A stretch of 64,000 nucleotides of DNA from Bacteroidales bacterium UBA1173 (GTDB lineage Bacteria; Bacteroidota; Bacteroidia; Bacteroidales; F082), in the NCBI GenBank assembly GCA_002311655.1, contig DBYZ01000011.1, forward strand, positions 590-64,589, written 5' to 3'. A program made the position numbers and the translations under genes. Below the pieces are notes generated by a model that had not been told where the DNA came from, did not search any database, and saw only the letters and a list, made by a program, of their open reading frames with translations. Numbering within the stretch: position 1 is the first letter of the stretch; each line of letters begins with the position of its first letter. This document shows positions 7,496-13,798 of this stretch, one piece after another.

Positions 7496-7978
7496 ATACT
7501 CCAGGCTGTATTGGACGTTTCGACCATCGCTTTTCTTACCTATCACCACTTCAATCGTGAAATTCTTGTAATCTTCCGTTTTACTATTGAATGTATATCT
7601 CAGTTTTATTAGCTCAACATAGCGGTTTTTCTTCTGATTACCGTCTTTAATGTCAAAACTCCTGTAATTCTCATCAAATGGTTTGGCATATTTCAAAACA
7701 TCGGGTAATTTAAGCACTGCATAAGTCGTTTGCCAATATCGTGTAGCGTTATTTGATGCTTTCTGAAAGCTTTCCTTCCAAATTATATAGATATTTTCAT
7801 CAAGAAAATCATTTTTTATGAAGTTATTGCCGTTTAATTTTGACAACAAAGCCTTGTAAGCGTCTTTAATTATCTTACGTCTTTCACCACGAATCTCTTT
7901 AATAGGATTTGTTGGAATTCTAAACCATAAATTTGTCCCTTGCAAATTTGTTTCGATAAAATCAGGTATCTGTGTCAT
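7475..7978 (-). CDS. Unrecognised 167-residue protein
   Basis: I do not recognise this protein. It is a soluble, mixed-charge sequence rich in K, N and Y with no signal peptide or membrane segment. The ATG at 7978 (MTQIPDFIETNLQG) is preferred because a TATATTTG promoter at 8016-8009 lies upstream and overlaps the alternative TTG start at 8011. The body (KNRYVELIKLRYTF, FTIEVVIGKKSDGR) has an alpha/beta pattern that could fit a small nuclease or toxin fold, but no catalytic motif is clear. The base composition is AT-rich like the rest of this island. Its 3' end overlaps the terminator of the convergent twin-hairpin RNA. Confidence 0.62.
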   Translation of the reverse strand: MTQIPDFIETNLQGTNLWFRIPTNPIKEIRGERRKIIKDAYKALLSKLNGNNFIKNDFLDENIYIIWKESFQKASNNATRYWQTTYAVLKLPDVLKYAKPFDENYRSFDIKDGNQKKNRYVELIKLRYTFNSKTEDYKNFTIEVVIGKKSDGRNVQYSLEYIKKACS

Positions 7979-8008
7979 ATTCGTAAAAGATTTATAATAA
8001 TAAAGCGC

Positions 8009-8016
8009 CAAATATA
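8009..8016 (-). promoter_or_regulatory. -7 element TATATTTG for the orphan gene at 7475
   Basis: Exact TAnnTTTG on the minus strand, about 30 bp upstream of the ATG at 7978. Confidence 0.6.
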
Positions 8017-8280
8017 CGACCCTTCAAACGAATTAGTCGTACGAAAACGACTAAGTTTTCAACATCGTTCTAAATAATTGTATTTCAGCTATTTACAAAC
8101 TGTTTTTGGGAGATTTAATGCTTTTTTAAATGTTAATAAATTTTAACATTTGCACTTAACTCATTGAATATAAGTCACATATCGTATCAAGTTCGGACTA
8201 ATTACTATAGTTTCATTCGAACTTGGTACGAACTTGGTATTAATTTTGTGCGAACTTGCAACCTTGCAAAACCTGGAAAA

Positions 8281-8308
8281 ATCAGGCATAATCAGGCATA
8301 ATCAGGCA
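8281..8308 (+). repeat. 10-bp direct repeat ATCAGGCATA, 2.8 copies
   Basis: ATCAGGCATA occurs at 8281-8290 and 8291-8300, with a partial third copy to 8308. It lies between two candidate -7 elements upstream of the DUF6266 gene. Confidence 0.8.
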
Positions 8309-8355
8309 AAGAAGCGCATTTAAAACCGAATTTGATTTTCTAAAAAATTTTTATA

Positions 8356-8363
8356 TATTTTTG
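8356..8363 (+). promoter_or_regulatory. -7 element TATTTTTG for DUF6266
   Basis: Exact TAnnTTTG, 43 bp before the ATG at 8407. A second candidate box is at 8241-8248. Confidence 0.6.
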
Positions 8364-8406
8364 TGGCGGTTTTAAAATTTAAATCGTTTAACAAAAATAA
8401 AAAATT

Positions 8407-9069
8407 ATGGGAAAAATCAGAAAAGGAGTCCTCGGAGGCTTTTCAGGCAAGGTTGGAACAGTTATCGGTTCCTCATGGAATGGCATCAGCTATATGCGCA
8501 GTCTTCCTCAGCATTTCAACGACGCTCGCACGCCGCGGCAGCTTCAGCAACGGGCGAAATTCAACAAGGCGATGGAGTTTTTGACGCCGATTAAAGATTA
8601 CATCTGTATTGGCTACAAAATATATGCCGTTAAGAAATCGGCATTCAACGCGGCAGTGTCGTATATGGTGAAAAACGCTGTCGGTGGCAGTTATCCCGAC
8701 ATTGAGATAAACTATCAGCGGATGCTGGTGTCACGTGGCGATTTGACACCGCCGAAAGATGTCGCCGCCACAATTTCAGAACGTTGTGTAACAATAACTT
8801 GGACCGACAACAGTGCCGAAGGCTCAGCCGATGCCTCCGATTTGTCGATGCCGTTGGCATATAATGTTTCAAAAGGCCAGGCAGTGTTTGAAATCGCAGC
8901 CACCACAAGATCGAGCCAATCGGTCGCTTTACCCCTCCCTTCCGACTGGCTTAGGGACACAATTCAGCTATATCTTGGCTTCATCTCTGAGGATGGCATG
9001 GAAGTTGCGAATTCGGTTTATCTTTGTTTACAACCATATAATGGGGCGATATCTAATCACATCTTGTGA
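8407..9069 (+). CDS. DUF6266 family protein
   Basis: A 220-residue protein of the DUF6266 family, common in Bacteroidota and often present in several copies per genome; function unknown. The N terminus MGKIRKGVLGGFSGKVGTVI followed by GSSWNGISYMRSLP is the family hallmark. A C-terminal region (after about residue 115) has alternating hydrophobic strands with VTITWTDNS, resembling a fibronectin-like or carbohydrate-binding beta-sandwich. No signal peptide is seen. The gene has its own promoter region with repeats. Its GC content is higher than that of the flanking orphan genes. Confidence 0.85.
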   Translation: MGKIRKGVLGGFSGKVGTVIGSSWNGISYMRSLPQHFNDARTPRQLQQRAKFNKAMEFLTPIKDYICIGYKIYAVKKSAFNAAVSYMVKNAVGGSYPDIEINYQRMLVSRGDLTPPKDVAATISERCVTITWTDNSAEGSADASDLSMPLAYNVSKGQAVFEIAATTRSSQSVALPLPSDWLRDTIQLYLGFISEDGMEVANSVYLCLQPYNGAISNHIL

Positions 9070-9097
9070 CGACATCAAATCGCTTTCCGAAAAATGT

Positions 9098-9128
9098 TTT
9101 GTTTTATTATTTAAAAAAACTATCTTTG
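9098..9128 (+). promoter_or_regulatory. Full-consensus promoter TTTG-N19-TATCTTTG
   Basis: TTTG at 9098-9101 and TATCTTTG at 9121-9128 with exactly 19 bp between them, the best sigma-ABfr-type match in the window. A second -7-like TATTTTTG is at 9154-9161. Confidence 0.85.
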
Positions 9129-9177
9129 CAGTGTCAATTTAATCACAGATTGATATTTTTGTCGATAACAATTATTT

Positions 9178-10512
9178 ATGAGAAGAATTTTGATTTTGGG
9201 TTTATTGATGCTATTGTCATTCGGTGCTATTGCTCAACTTGAAGTAAAGGAAGGTTCCTTCAAAGAAGTCGCTGGTTTTATTAATATAAATACAGATAAA
9301 ATGTATGATGACAACGATAAACCTTATGCTGTGTTAAAAATAAAAACTGAAAATATTAATGATAAACAACGTCACGAACTTCTGTTTCAAGGAAATGCTG
9401 CAACATTCTTTGAAATTGAGTATAAAGTTGGTGAAGTTTGGGTATATTTAAGTTATTATGCTACATATATTAAGATTTCTCATCCTGATTTAAGTTCAAC
9501 AGAATTTTGGTTTCCATTCGATATGGAACCGAAAAAAGGATATGAAATGGTATTGATGAATAAAACAGTTAAAAACAATGAAGGATGGGGCTCCTTATCA
9601 ATTATAACTGAACCGGAAAATGGTGCGACAATTGCTTTAAACGGAAGATTGATGAGTCAAAAAACACCATATATTAATGATATGATATCAACTGGTATAT
9701 ATGAAATAAAAATATTAAAACCTGGTTATGATACAATAGTTCAAAAGATAGAAATAAAAGATGGAGCAAAAGAAGTATTAAACATTGTCCTTAATAACAA
9801 CAAAAACGGTATAATTGAAAACAGAATATATACTGTCAATGGTGTATCTTTTGACATGGTCTTTGTTAAAGGTGGTGTTTTTACTATGGGTTGCACATCA
9901 AACGATGATAAAGATTGTTTAGAAGACGAAAAACCCACTCGACCTATTTCATTAAATGATTATTATATTGGTAAATATGAGGTTACCCAATCCCTTTGGG
10001 AAGCTGTAATGAATAGCAACCCTTCAAATTGGAAAGGAGAAAACTTACCAGTTGAACAAGTTAATTGGGAAGAGTGCCAAAGCTTTATTAGGAAATTGAA
10101 CCAATTAACATGCCAAAACTTTAGACTTCCGACAGAAGCTGAATGGGAATATGCTGCAAGAGGTGGTAATAAGAGTTGTGAATACTTATATAGCGGAGAC
10201 AATAATATAAAAAATGTCGCATGGTATACTGACAATAGTAGAAACACGACTCATCCTGTTGGGAAGAAAACTCCAAATGAACTTGGATTATATGACATGA
10301 GTGGAAATGTTTTCGAATGGTGCCAAGATATCTGGTATAATTATAGTAGTCTTCATAACAATCAGACAGATACTGATATGAGTAATTATCGAGTTATTAG
10401 AGGTGGTTGTTTCGCTGTTTATGCATGGTTGTGTAAGGTGTGGTTTAGAAGTTATTACGACCAAGACGAACGTTCTAATGATATTGGATTTCGTCTAGTT
10501 CTTGAACCATAG
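9178..10512 (+). CDS. Secreted PEGA plus FGE/SUMF1-fold protein with variable-looking C terminus
   Basis: A 444-residue protein with a signal peptide (cleavage after FGAIA, before QLEVKEG). A PEGA-type beta domain spans about residues 139-208 and a formylglycine-generating-enzyme (SUMF1/FGE) fold runs from about 222 to the end. FGE signatures are VKGGVFTMGCT, YYIGKYEVTQSLWEAVM, LPVEQVNWEEC, RLPTEAEWEYAARGG, LYDMSGNVFEWCQD and the final RVIRGG...GFRLV. Such proteins are usually structural or ligand-binding C-type-lectin-like domains rather than sulfatase activators; the catalytic cysteine pair of true FGE is not evident. Between RGG and GFRLV the residues match the spacing of a diversity-generating-retroelement variable region. 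Codon use is AT-rich, suggesting transfer. Confidence 0.87.
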   Translation: MRRILILGLLMLLSFGAIAQLEVKEGSFKEVAGFININTDKMYDDNDKPYAVLKIKTENINDKQRHELLFQGNAATFFEIEYKVGEVWVYLSYYATYIKISHPDLSSTEFWFPFDMEPKKGYEMVLMNKTVKNNEGWGSLSIITEPENGATIALNGRLMSQKTPYINDMISTGIYEIKILKPGYDTIVQKIEIKDGAKEVLNIVLNNNKNGIIENRIYTVNGVSFDMVFVKGGVFTMGCTSNDDKDCLEDEKPTRPISLNDYYIGKYEVTQSLWEAVMNSNPSNWKGENLPVEQVNWEECQSFIRKLNQLTCQNFRLPTEAEWEYAARGGNKSCEYLYSGDNNIKNVAWYTDNSRNTTHPVGKKTPNELGLYDMSGNVFEWCQDIWYNYSSLHNNQTDTDMSNYRVIRGGCFAVYAWLCKVWFRSYYDQDERSNDIGFRLVLEP

Positions 10513-10606
10513 GAAAGGGTTATGCGGTCTGAACTATGTCTGACTAAATGATAATTTATTATAATAGTATTAATGATAAAAAAACGTAATAAAACTGTTT
10601 TAGATT

Positions 10607-11545
10607 ATGACTAACGTTGATGATATATATAAAAATAATCGGCAACTAATTGATTGTGAAACTATTAAAGACTGCAAACAATATATAGATATCATGCTTG
10701 ATTGCATGTTTTCTGTCGTAATAAATACAAATCCAAGATATTCAGAACTTGACATTCAAGGCGATGCCAAGATAATGTTACAAATGTTTTATTTAAAATG
10801 CATGAATGTCAGGTGTTTAATTGATGGTTGTGGTTTTGAGCAAAAACAGGAAAATCAAGTTTATACGCTATCACCTATTGTCGATTATGCTTCAATTTTT
10901 AGTTTAGTTAGAAGTCTTTATGAAGCATTTTGTGCTTTTGAACTGATTTTTGTTTTGCCTGATACAAAAGAAAAACGTTTGATAATGTATGAATCATTTC
11001 AAATACAAGGTTATCAAGAGCGACAATCTTATTATCATTCAAGTTGTTATGTTAAACAAAAAGAAAATGAGGCTATTTTAATAAATGTTGCAAAACAGAA
11101 TATAAGAAATACAGATTTATATAAAAATTTAAGTACGAATACCAAAAATGCCATAGAACAGAATCATACCTTTTGGCGCTATTTTGATACTAATAATGAA
11201 ATTCATAAGTTTAAAAAAGAAACAGATTATATCCTATTTGGAATAAAAACAGAAGTTTTTGAGGATATGTATAGTTATTTTAGTTTATACTCACATCCCT
11301 CATATATATCAATTATTCAATTTAAAGACGCTTTTAATGATAATATAGAACAACAAAATCAGTTTGTTTCGACGGCTGTGCGCAATATAATTGTACTTAT
11401 GAGTTTTATTATAGCCGATTTTTGTGAATTATTTCCTACATGTAACGATTTAATAAAATCTATGGACAAAGCAAAACGAAATCTGGTATTTTTCTTTGAC
11501 AATGATTTTAGGGATAAAAAAATTAATATTTTACCTTTAGAATAA
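10607..11545 (+). CDS. Unrecognised helical protein, possibly DUF5677-like
   Basis: A 312-residue predominantly helical protein that I cannot name with confidence. The segment IFSLVRSLYEAFCAFELIFV near residue 105 resembles the conserved helix of DUF5677-type proteins, in which an R-x-x-x-E pair recalls HEPN-like folds. A hydrophobic helix (NIIVLMSFIIADFCELF) near the C terminus could be buried or membrane-associated. No signal peptide is present. It follows the FGE protein by 94 bp with no clear -7 element of its own. The composition is strongly AT-rich and the codon use is unlike core genes, consistent with recent acquisition. Confidence 0.6.
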   Translation: MTNVDDIYKNNRQLIDCETIKDCKQYIDIMLDCMFSVVINTNPRYSELDIQGDAKIMLQMFYLKCMNVRCLIDGCGFEQKQENQVYTLSPIVDYASIFSLVRSLYEAFCAFELIFVLPDTKEKRLIMYESFQIQGYQERQSYYHSSCYVKQKENEAILINVAKQNIRNTDLYKNLSTNTKNAIEQNHTFWRYFDTNNEIHKFKKETDYILFGIKTEVFEDMYSYFSLYSHPSYISIIQFKDAFNDNIEQQNQFVSTAVRNIIVLMSFIIADFCELFPTCNDLIKSMDKAKRNLVFFFDNDFRDKKINILPLE

Positions 11546-11615
11546 TGTTTTGTCAATATCATAAGTTATAATATCTTCAAAAGTCGGTATCAATAAGCAT
11601 AATAAGTTCAAAAAA

Positions 11616-11700
11616 TCTCGGCTTCGCCCCCACTGGGTTTACAGCACGGGGCCGCGCCAGACGACGGTTAGAGCTTCGGCTGGCGCTTGATCTTTTGGAT
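11616..11700. repeat. GC-rich element with GCGCCAG stem in AT-rich DNA
   Basis: From about 11616 the sequence jumps to high GC (CTCGGCTTCGCCCCCACTGG). A 7-bp stem GCGCCAG (11654-11660) / CTGGCGC (11680-11686) is followed by TTGATCTTTTGG. Elements of this appearance recur in Bacteroidota genomes, but no second copy is in this window. Confidence 0.5.
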
Positions 11701-11728
11701 ACTTTTTTGTCAATAAATAATAGATTAA

Positions 11729-11760
11729 ATTGCCAAATCCAAAAACCTTTTGTATCTTTG
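11729..11760 (+). promoter_or_regulatory. Promoter ATTG-N20-TATCTTTG for the RNase-like gene
   Basis: TATCTTTG at 11753-11760 with ATTG at 11729-11732. The start codon is about 125 bp downstream, an unusually long leader for this window. Confidence 0.7.
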
Positions 11761-11884
11761 CCCCAGTTATTGAACCATAACTAAAGAGCATCGTAAAAAC
11801 AAAGAACTAATGGAATTGTGAGTTCGCAGGATGGCGAAAGGAATTTTTATTGTGTAAAAAAATTAAAGAAATGATGCTACTATT

Positions 11885-12325
11885 ATGAAAAATGTAATTA
11901 AGACTATTGAAATTGGGAAATTTGGACCTATTTATAGACAATTTGTAAGAAAACCAAAAGAAGCAATAAAACATCTCCGTAAAATGCAAAACGGAGAATG
12001 CACTAAAGCGCTTTATCGCGATGATATCGGATTCATTGATATCGTTTGGGGAGAAGTCACCGATCCGATAAAACATAAAGGATATGGACTGGTGCATATA
12101 ATTGACAAACATGAACCAGAAATAAATAGACTTGGATTCAAAATAGAGGATTTTATCCCCATCGTGGTTCAGTTCGGAGATTTCAACCTAAAAAAGTCTG
12201 ACAATCAGAAAAAAGTATTTGAAAGCAAGGGATTCCGCTTTGTCATAGCATTACAAAAAGAGGCACAAGGACGCACAAAAAAGTGGCTACTTACAGCATT
12301 TGACATAATAAAAAGACCGAAGTAA
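11885..12325 (+). CDS. Phage-type barnase/EndoU/colicin-E5-like RNase (PBECR family-like)
   Basis: A 146-residue protein resembling the phage barnase-EndoU-ColicinE5/D-RelE-like nuclease families found in prophages and polymorphic toxins. Visible features are ALYRDDIGFIDIVWGEV, then GYGLVHIIDKHEPE with the conserved His, and the closing KKWLLTAFDI strand. These match the order G-x-I-D-hydrophobic-V/Y-G...G-L-x-H-I...W-hydrophobic-L-T-x-(F/Y)-(D/E). Candidate active-site residues are the His in IIDKH and nearby K/R. It would cleave RNA if active. No dedicated antitoxin gene was recognised nearby, although the convergent candidate RNA at 12310-12405 overlaps its 3' end. Confidence 0.72.
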   Translation: MKNVIKTIEIGKFGPIYRQFVRKPKEAIKHLRKMQNGECTKALYRDDIGFIDIVWGEVTDPIKHKGYGLVHIIDKHEPEINRLGFKIEDFIPIVVQFGDFNLKKSDNQKKVFESKGFRFVIALQKEAQGRTKKWLLTAFDIIKRPK

Positions 12326-12405
12326 AACCTCGGTCTTATACTTTCGTCACTGTCAAAAACATCGACGCTGACAGTCTTCGTTACCTGCGCTGTATGGTAA
12401 AACGA
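12310..12405 (-). ncRNA. Candidate small RNA convergent with the RNase-like gene
   Basis: On the minus strand a good promoter (CTTG-N20-TATTTTTG, 12442-12411) is followed by about 95 nt with no convincing open frame. The stretch contains a 7-bp hairpin (12375-12369 with 12355-12349) and ends in a terminator stem AAGACCGA/TCGGTCTT plus five T. The last 16 or so bases are antisense to the end of the RNase-like coding sequence. Existence of the transcript is inferred from promoter and terminator only. Confidence 0.5.
12313..12337. terminator. Hairpin terminator shared by convergent units
   Basis: AAGACCGA / TCGGTCTT stem overlapping the stop codon of the RNase-like gene. On the minus strand it is followed by TTTTTATT, so it is strongest in that direction. 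Confidence 0.78.
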
Positions 12406-12410
12406 CACTG

Positions 12411-12442
12411 CAAAAATACAACAAATTTTAAATTTTGTCAAG
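12411..12442 (-). promoter_or_regulatory. Promoter CTTG-N20-TATTTTTG for the candidate small RNA
   Basis: The -7 TATTTTTG (12418-12411) and -33 CTTG (12442-12439) lie on the minus strand, facing the RNase-like gene. Confidence 0.65.
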
Positions 12443-12485
12443 TGATTTTTAATAAATTTTTAAAATATGAATAACATAGGGAAAC

Positions 12486-12515
12486 AAAAAAGCCCGCCTC
12501 ACGGCGGGCTTTTTT
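12486..12515. terminator. Terminator after rplT
   Basis: Perfect AAAAAAGCCCGCC-TCAC-GGCGGGCTTTTTT hairpin just downstream of rplT on the minus strand. Confidence 0.93.
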
Positions 12516-12537
12516 ACCACTCATTCTTTTGAAAACA

Positions 12538-12882
12538 TTATTTTATTTTTTCAACAATAGCTTTGAAAGCTTCTGGGTTGTTCAAAGCCAGGTCGGCTAA
12601 AACCTTGCGGTTCAAGTCGATGTTGGCAGCATGAATCTTACCCATGAACGTACTGTATGTCATTCCGTACTCGTGTGCGGCTGCATTGATACGTACAATC
12701 CAAAGGCTTCTGAAATCACGTTTCTTGGCCTTTCTGTCACGATAGGCGTAGGTCAAACCCTTTTCCCATGAGTTCTTCGCCACTGTCCACACGTTCCTAC
12801 GAGCGCTGAACTGGCCTTTCGTCTGTTTTAATACTTTTTTGCGTCTTGCTCTTGAAGCGACTGCATTAACTGATCTTGGCAT
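12538..12882 (-). CDS. rplT: 50S ribosomal protein L20
   Basis: L20 is an early 50S assembly protein that binds 23S rRNA. The 114-residue length is normal for Bacteroidota. The basic N terminus (MPRSVNAVASRARRKKVLKQ, then KGQFSARRN) and the globular part (FRSLWIVRINAAAHEYGMTY, then GKIHAANIDLNRKVLADLA) are diagnostic. It is the last gene of the thrS-infC-rpmI-rplT operon and is followed by a strong terminator. A 9-bp hairpin lies in the 86-bp gap upstream and may take part in L20 feedback control, as is known in other phyla. Confidence 0.98.
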   Translation of the reverse strand: MPRSVNAVASRARRKKVLKQTKGQFSARRNVWTVAKNSWEKGLTYAYRDRKAKKRDFRSLWIVRINAAAHEYGMTYSTFMGKIHAANIDLNRKVLADLALNNPEAFKAIVEKIK

Positions 12883-12901
12883 AATTTTCTAATTTTATTC
12901 C

Positions 12902-12946
12902 GTAAGAGCGCCCCGCATCTGTCCGGGAACTTTCTTCCGCTCTTAC
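12902..12946 (-). promoter_or_regulatory. Structured leader between rpmI and rplT
   Basis: GTAAGAGCG (12902-12910) and CGCTCTTAC (12938-12946) form a perfect 9-bp stem, and CCCG/CGGG can pair inside. It is read on the minus strand just before rplT, so it is a candidate L20 autoregulatory or mRNA-stability structure. Confidence 0.5.
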
Positions 12947-12968
12947 AAGAGTTAAACAATTTTGTTGA

Positions 12969-13163
12969 TTACATGAGAAGCATCTCTCTCACGGCTGCCA
13001 TGTTGGCCTGCTCGACGATTGTCTGATGACCGAGAGCGCGTTTACGTTTGTTGGTCTTCTTGGTCAAAATGTGGCTGTGATAAGCGTGTTTTCTCTTCAC
13101 TAAACCGGTGCCAGTAATTCTGAAACGTTTCTTGGCAGCGGATTTTGTTTTCATTTTAGGCAT
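12969..13163 (-). CDS. rpmI: 50S ribosomal protein L35
   Basis: A 64-residue basic ribosomal protein of the large subunit. MPKMKTKSAAKKRFRITGTG and KHAYHSHILTKKTNKRKR are family signatures, and REMLLM closes the protein. It lies 38 bp after infC and before rplT in the conserved IF3-L35-L20 order. No separate promoter is evident. Confidence 0.98.
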   Translation of the reverse strand: MPKMKTKSAAKKRFRITGTGLVKRKHAYHSHILTKKTNKRKRALGHQTIVEQANMAAVREMLLM

Positions 13164-13201
13164 TTTAAAACTATTTTTAAAGTTATGAATGAGTGTCTTT
13201 C

Positions 13202-13765
13202 TTATTTCTTAGGAGCGATAATCATCAACATGCGCTTTCCTTCGAGCTTCGGCAACGACTCAACCTTGCCAACATCCTCCAACGCCTGAGCGAATTTGAG
13301 CAAAACCAGCTCTCCCTGCTCCTTGTAGGCGATGGAACGTCCGTGGAAGAACACATCGACCTTCACCTTAGCACCGTCCTCGAGGAACTTCTTGGCGTGA
13401 TTCAACTTAAACTCGAAGTCGCTGTCGCCAATCTGTGCACCGAGACGTAACTCCTTGATAACCACTTTGGTGGCCTTAGCTTTGATTTCTTTCTGTTTCT
13501 TCTTCTGATCGAAGAGGAACTTCTTGTAATCCATGATCTTACAGACCGGTGGATTTGCGCTTGGTGAAATCTCCACTAAATCGAGACCTGCCTCGTCAGC
13601 CATTCTGATGGCCTCACGAATCGGATGAATCTCGTTGTCACCGGCCTCGCCGACGACTCTCACCATTGGTGCCGTGATCCTGTTGTTTATTCTGTGCGGA
13701 TCATCGTTCTGCTTGCTTTTCGGAGGTCTGTTCTGGTTTCCTCCGTTGTTTACTGGAAGTGCTAT
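13202..13765 (-). CDS. infC: Translation initiation factor IF-3, probable AUA start
   Basis: IF3 keeps ribosomal subunits apart and checks start codons. The frame extends upstream of the first ATG (13666) through coding sequence containing PHRINNRITAPMVRVVGE, which is the conserved IF3 N-terminal domain, so the ATG cannot be the start. Going back to the in-frame TAG, the only well-placed initiator is ATA at 13765-13763 (then ALPVNNGGNQNRPPKS), 9 nt after a strong Shine-Dalgarno AGGAG. This gives 187 residues, the normal size. E. coli infC uses AUU, and rare starts let IF3 repress its own synthesis. The C-terminal domain is complete (KVDVFFHGRSIAYKEQG, then MLMIIAPKK). Confidence 0.93.
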   Translation of the reverse strand: MALPVNNGGNQNRPPKSKQNDDPHRINNRITAPMVRVVGEAGDNEIHPIREAIRMADEAGLDLVEISPSANPPVCKIMDYKKFLFDQKKKQKEIKAKATKVVIKELRLGAQIGDSDFEFKLNHAKKFLEDGAKVKVDVFFHGRSIAYKEQGELVLLKFAQALEDVGKVESLPKLEGKRMLMIIAPKK

Positions 13766-13779
13766 GGTATGTATCTCCT
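13763..13779 (-). promoter_or_regulatory. Shine-Dalgarno and AUA start of infC
   Basis: Minus-strand AGGAG (13779-13775), a 9-nt spacer, then ATA (13765-13763). An in-frame TAG overlaps the Shine-Dalgarno, so translation cannot begin further upstream. Confidence 0.75.
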
Positions 13780-13798
13780 ATATTAATTAAACAATATT

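Larger units (their letters stand above)
7979..8406. other. Intergenic regulatory stretch upstream of DUF6266
   Basis: No gene is seen. The stretch holds a minus-strand promoter (8009-8016), a hairpin TTAGTCGT/ACGACTAA (8033-8054), three CGAACTT motifs near 8218-8256 plus one inverted copy near 8191, a TAATTTTG box (8241-8248), a 10-bp tandem repeat (8281-8308) and a second box TATTTTTG (8356-8363). Confidence 0.6.
11546..11884. other. Intergenic stretch with a GC-rich repeat and a long leader
   Basis: No gene is seen. It contains the GC-rich element at 11616-11700, a promoter at 11729-11760 and a leader of about 120 nt before the RNase-like gene. The leader has small stem-loops (GTTAT/ATAAC at 11766-11781 and TTCGC/GCGAA around 11823-11839). 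Confidence 0.6.

Noticed and set aside
7475..8011. Toxin-antitoxin pair formed by the orphan gene at 7475 and the twin-hairpin RNA
   Set aside because: The overlap is limited to terminator sequence and the protein shows no toxin motif, so pairing is not supported.
9178..11545. Complete diversity-generating retroelement
   Set aside because: The variable-like region is present, but no reverse transcriptase or template repeat is found here; the neighbouring 312-residue protein has no reverse transcriptase motif.
13202..13666. infC starting at the ATG at 13666
   Set aside because: It would remove the conserved IF3 N-terminal HRIN segment that is encoded in frame just upstream.
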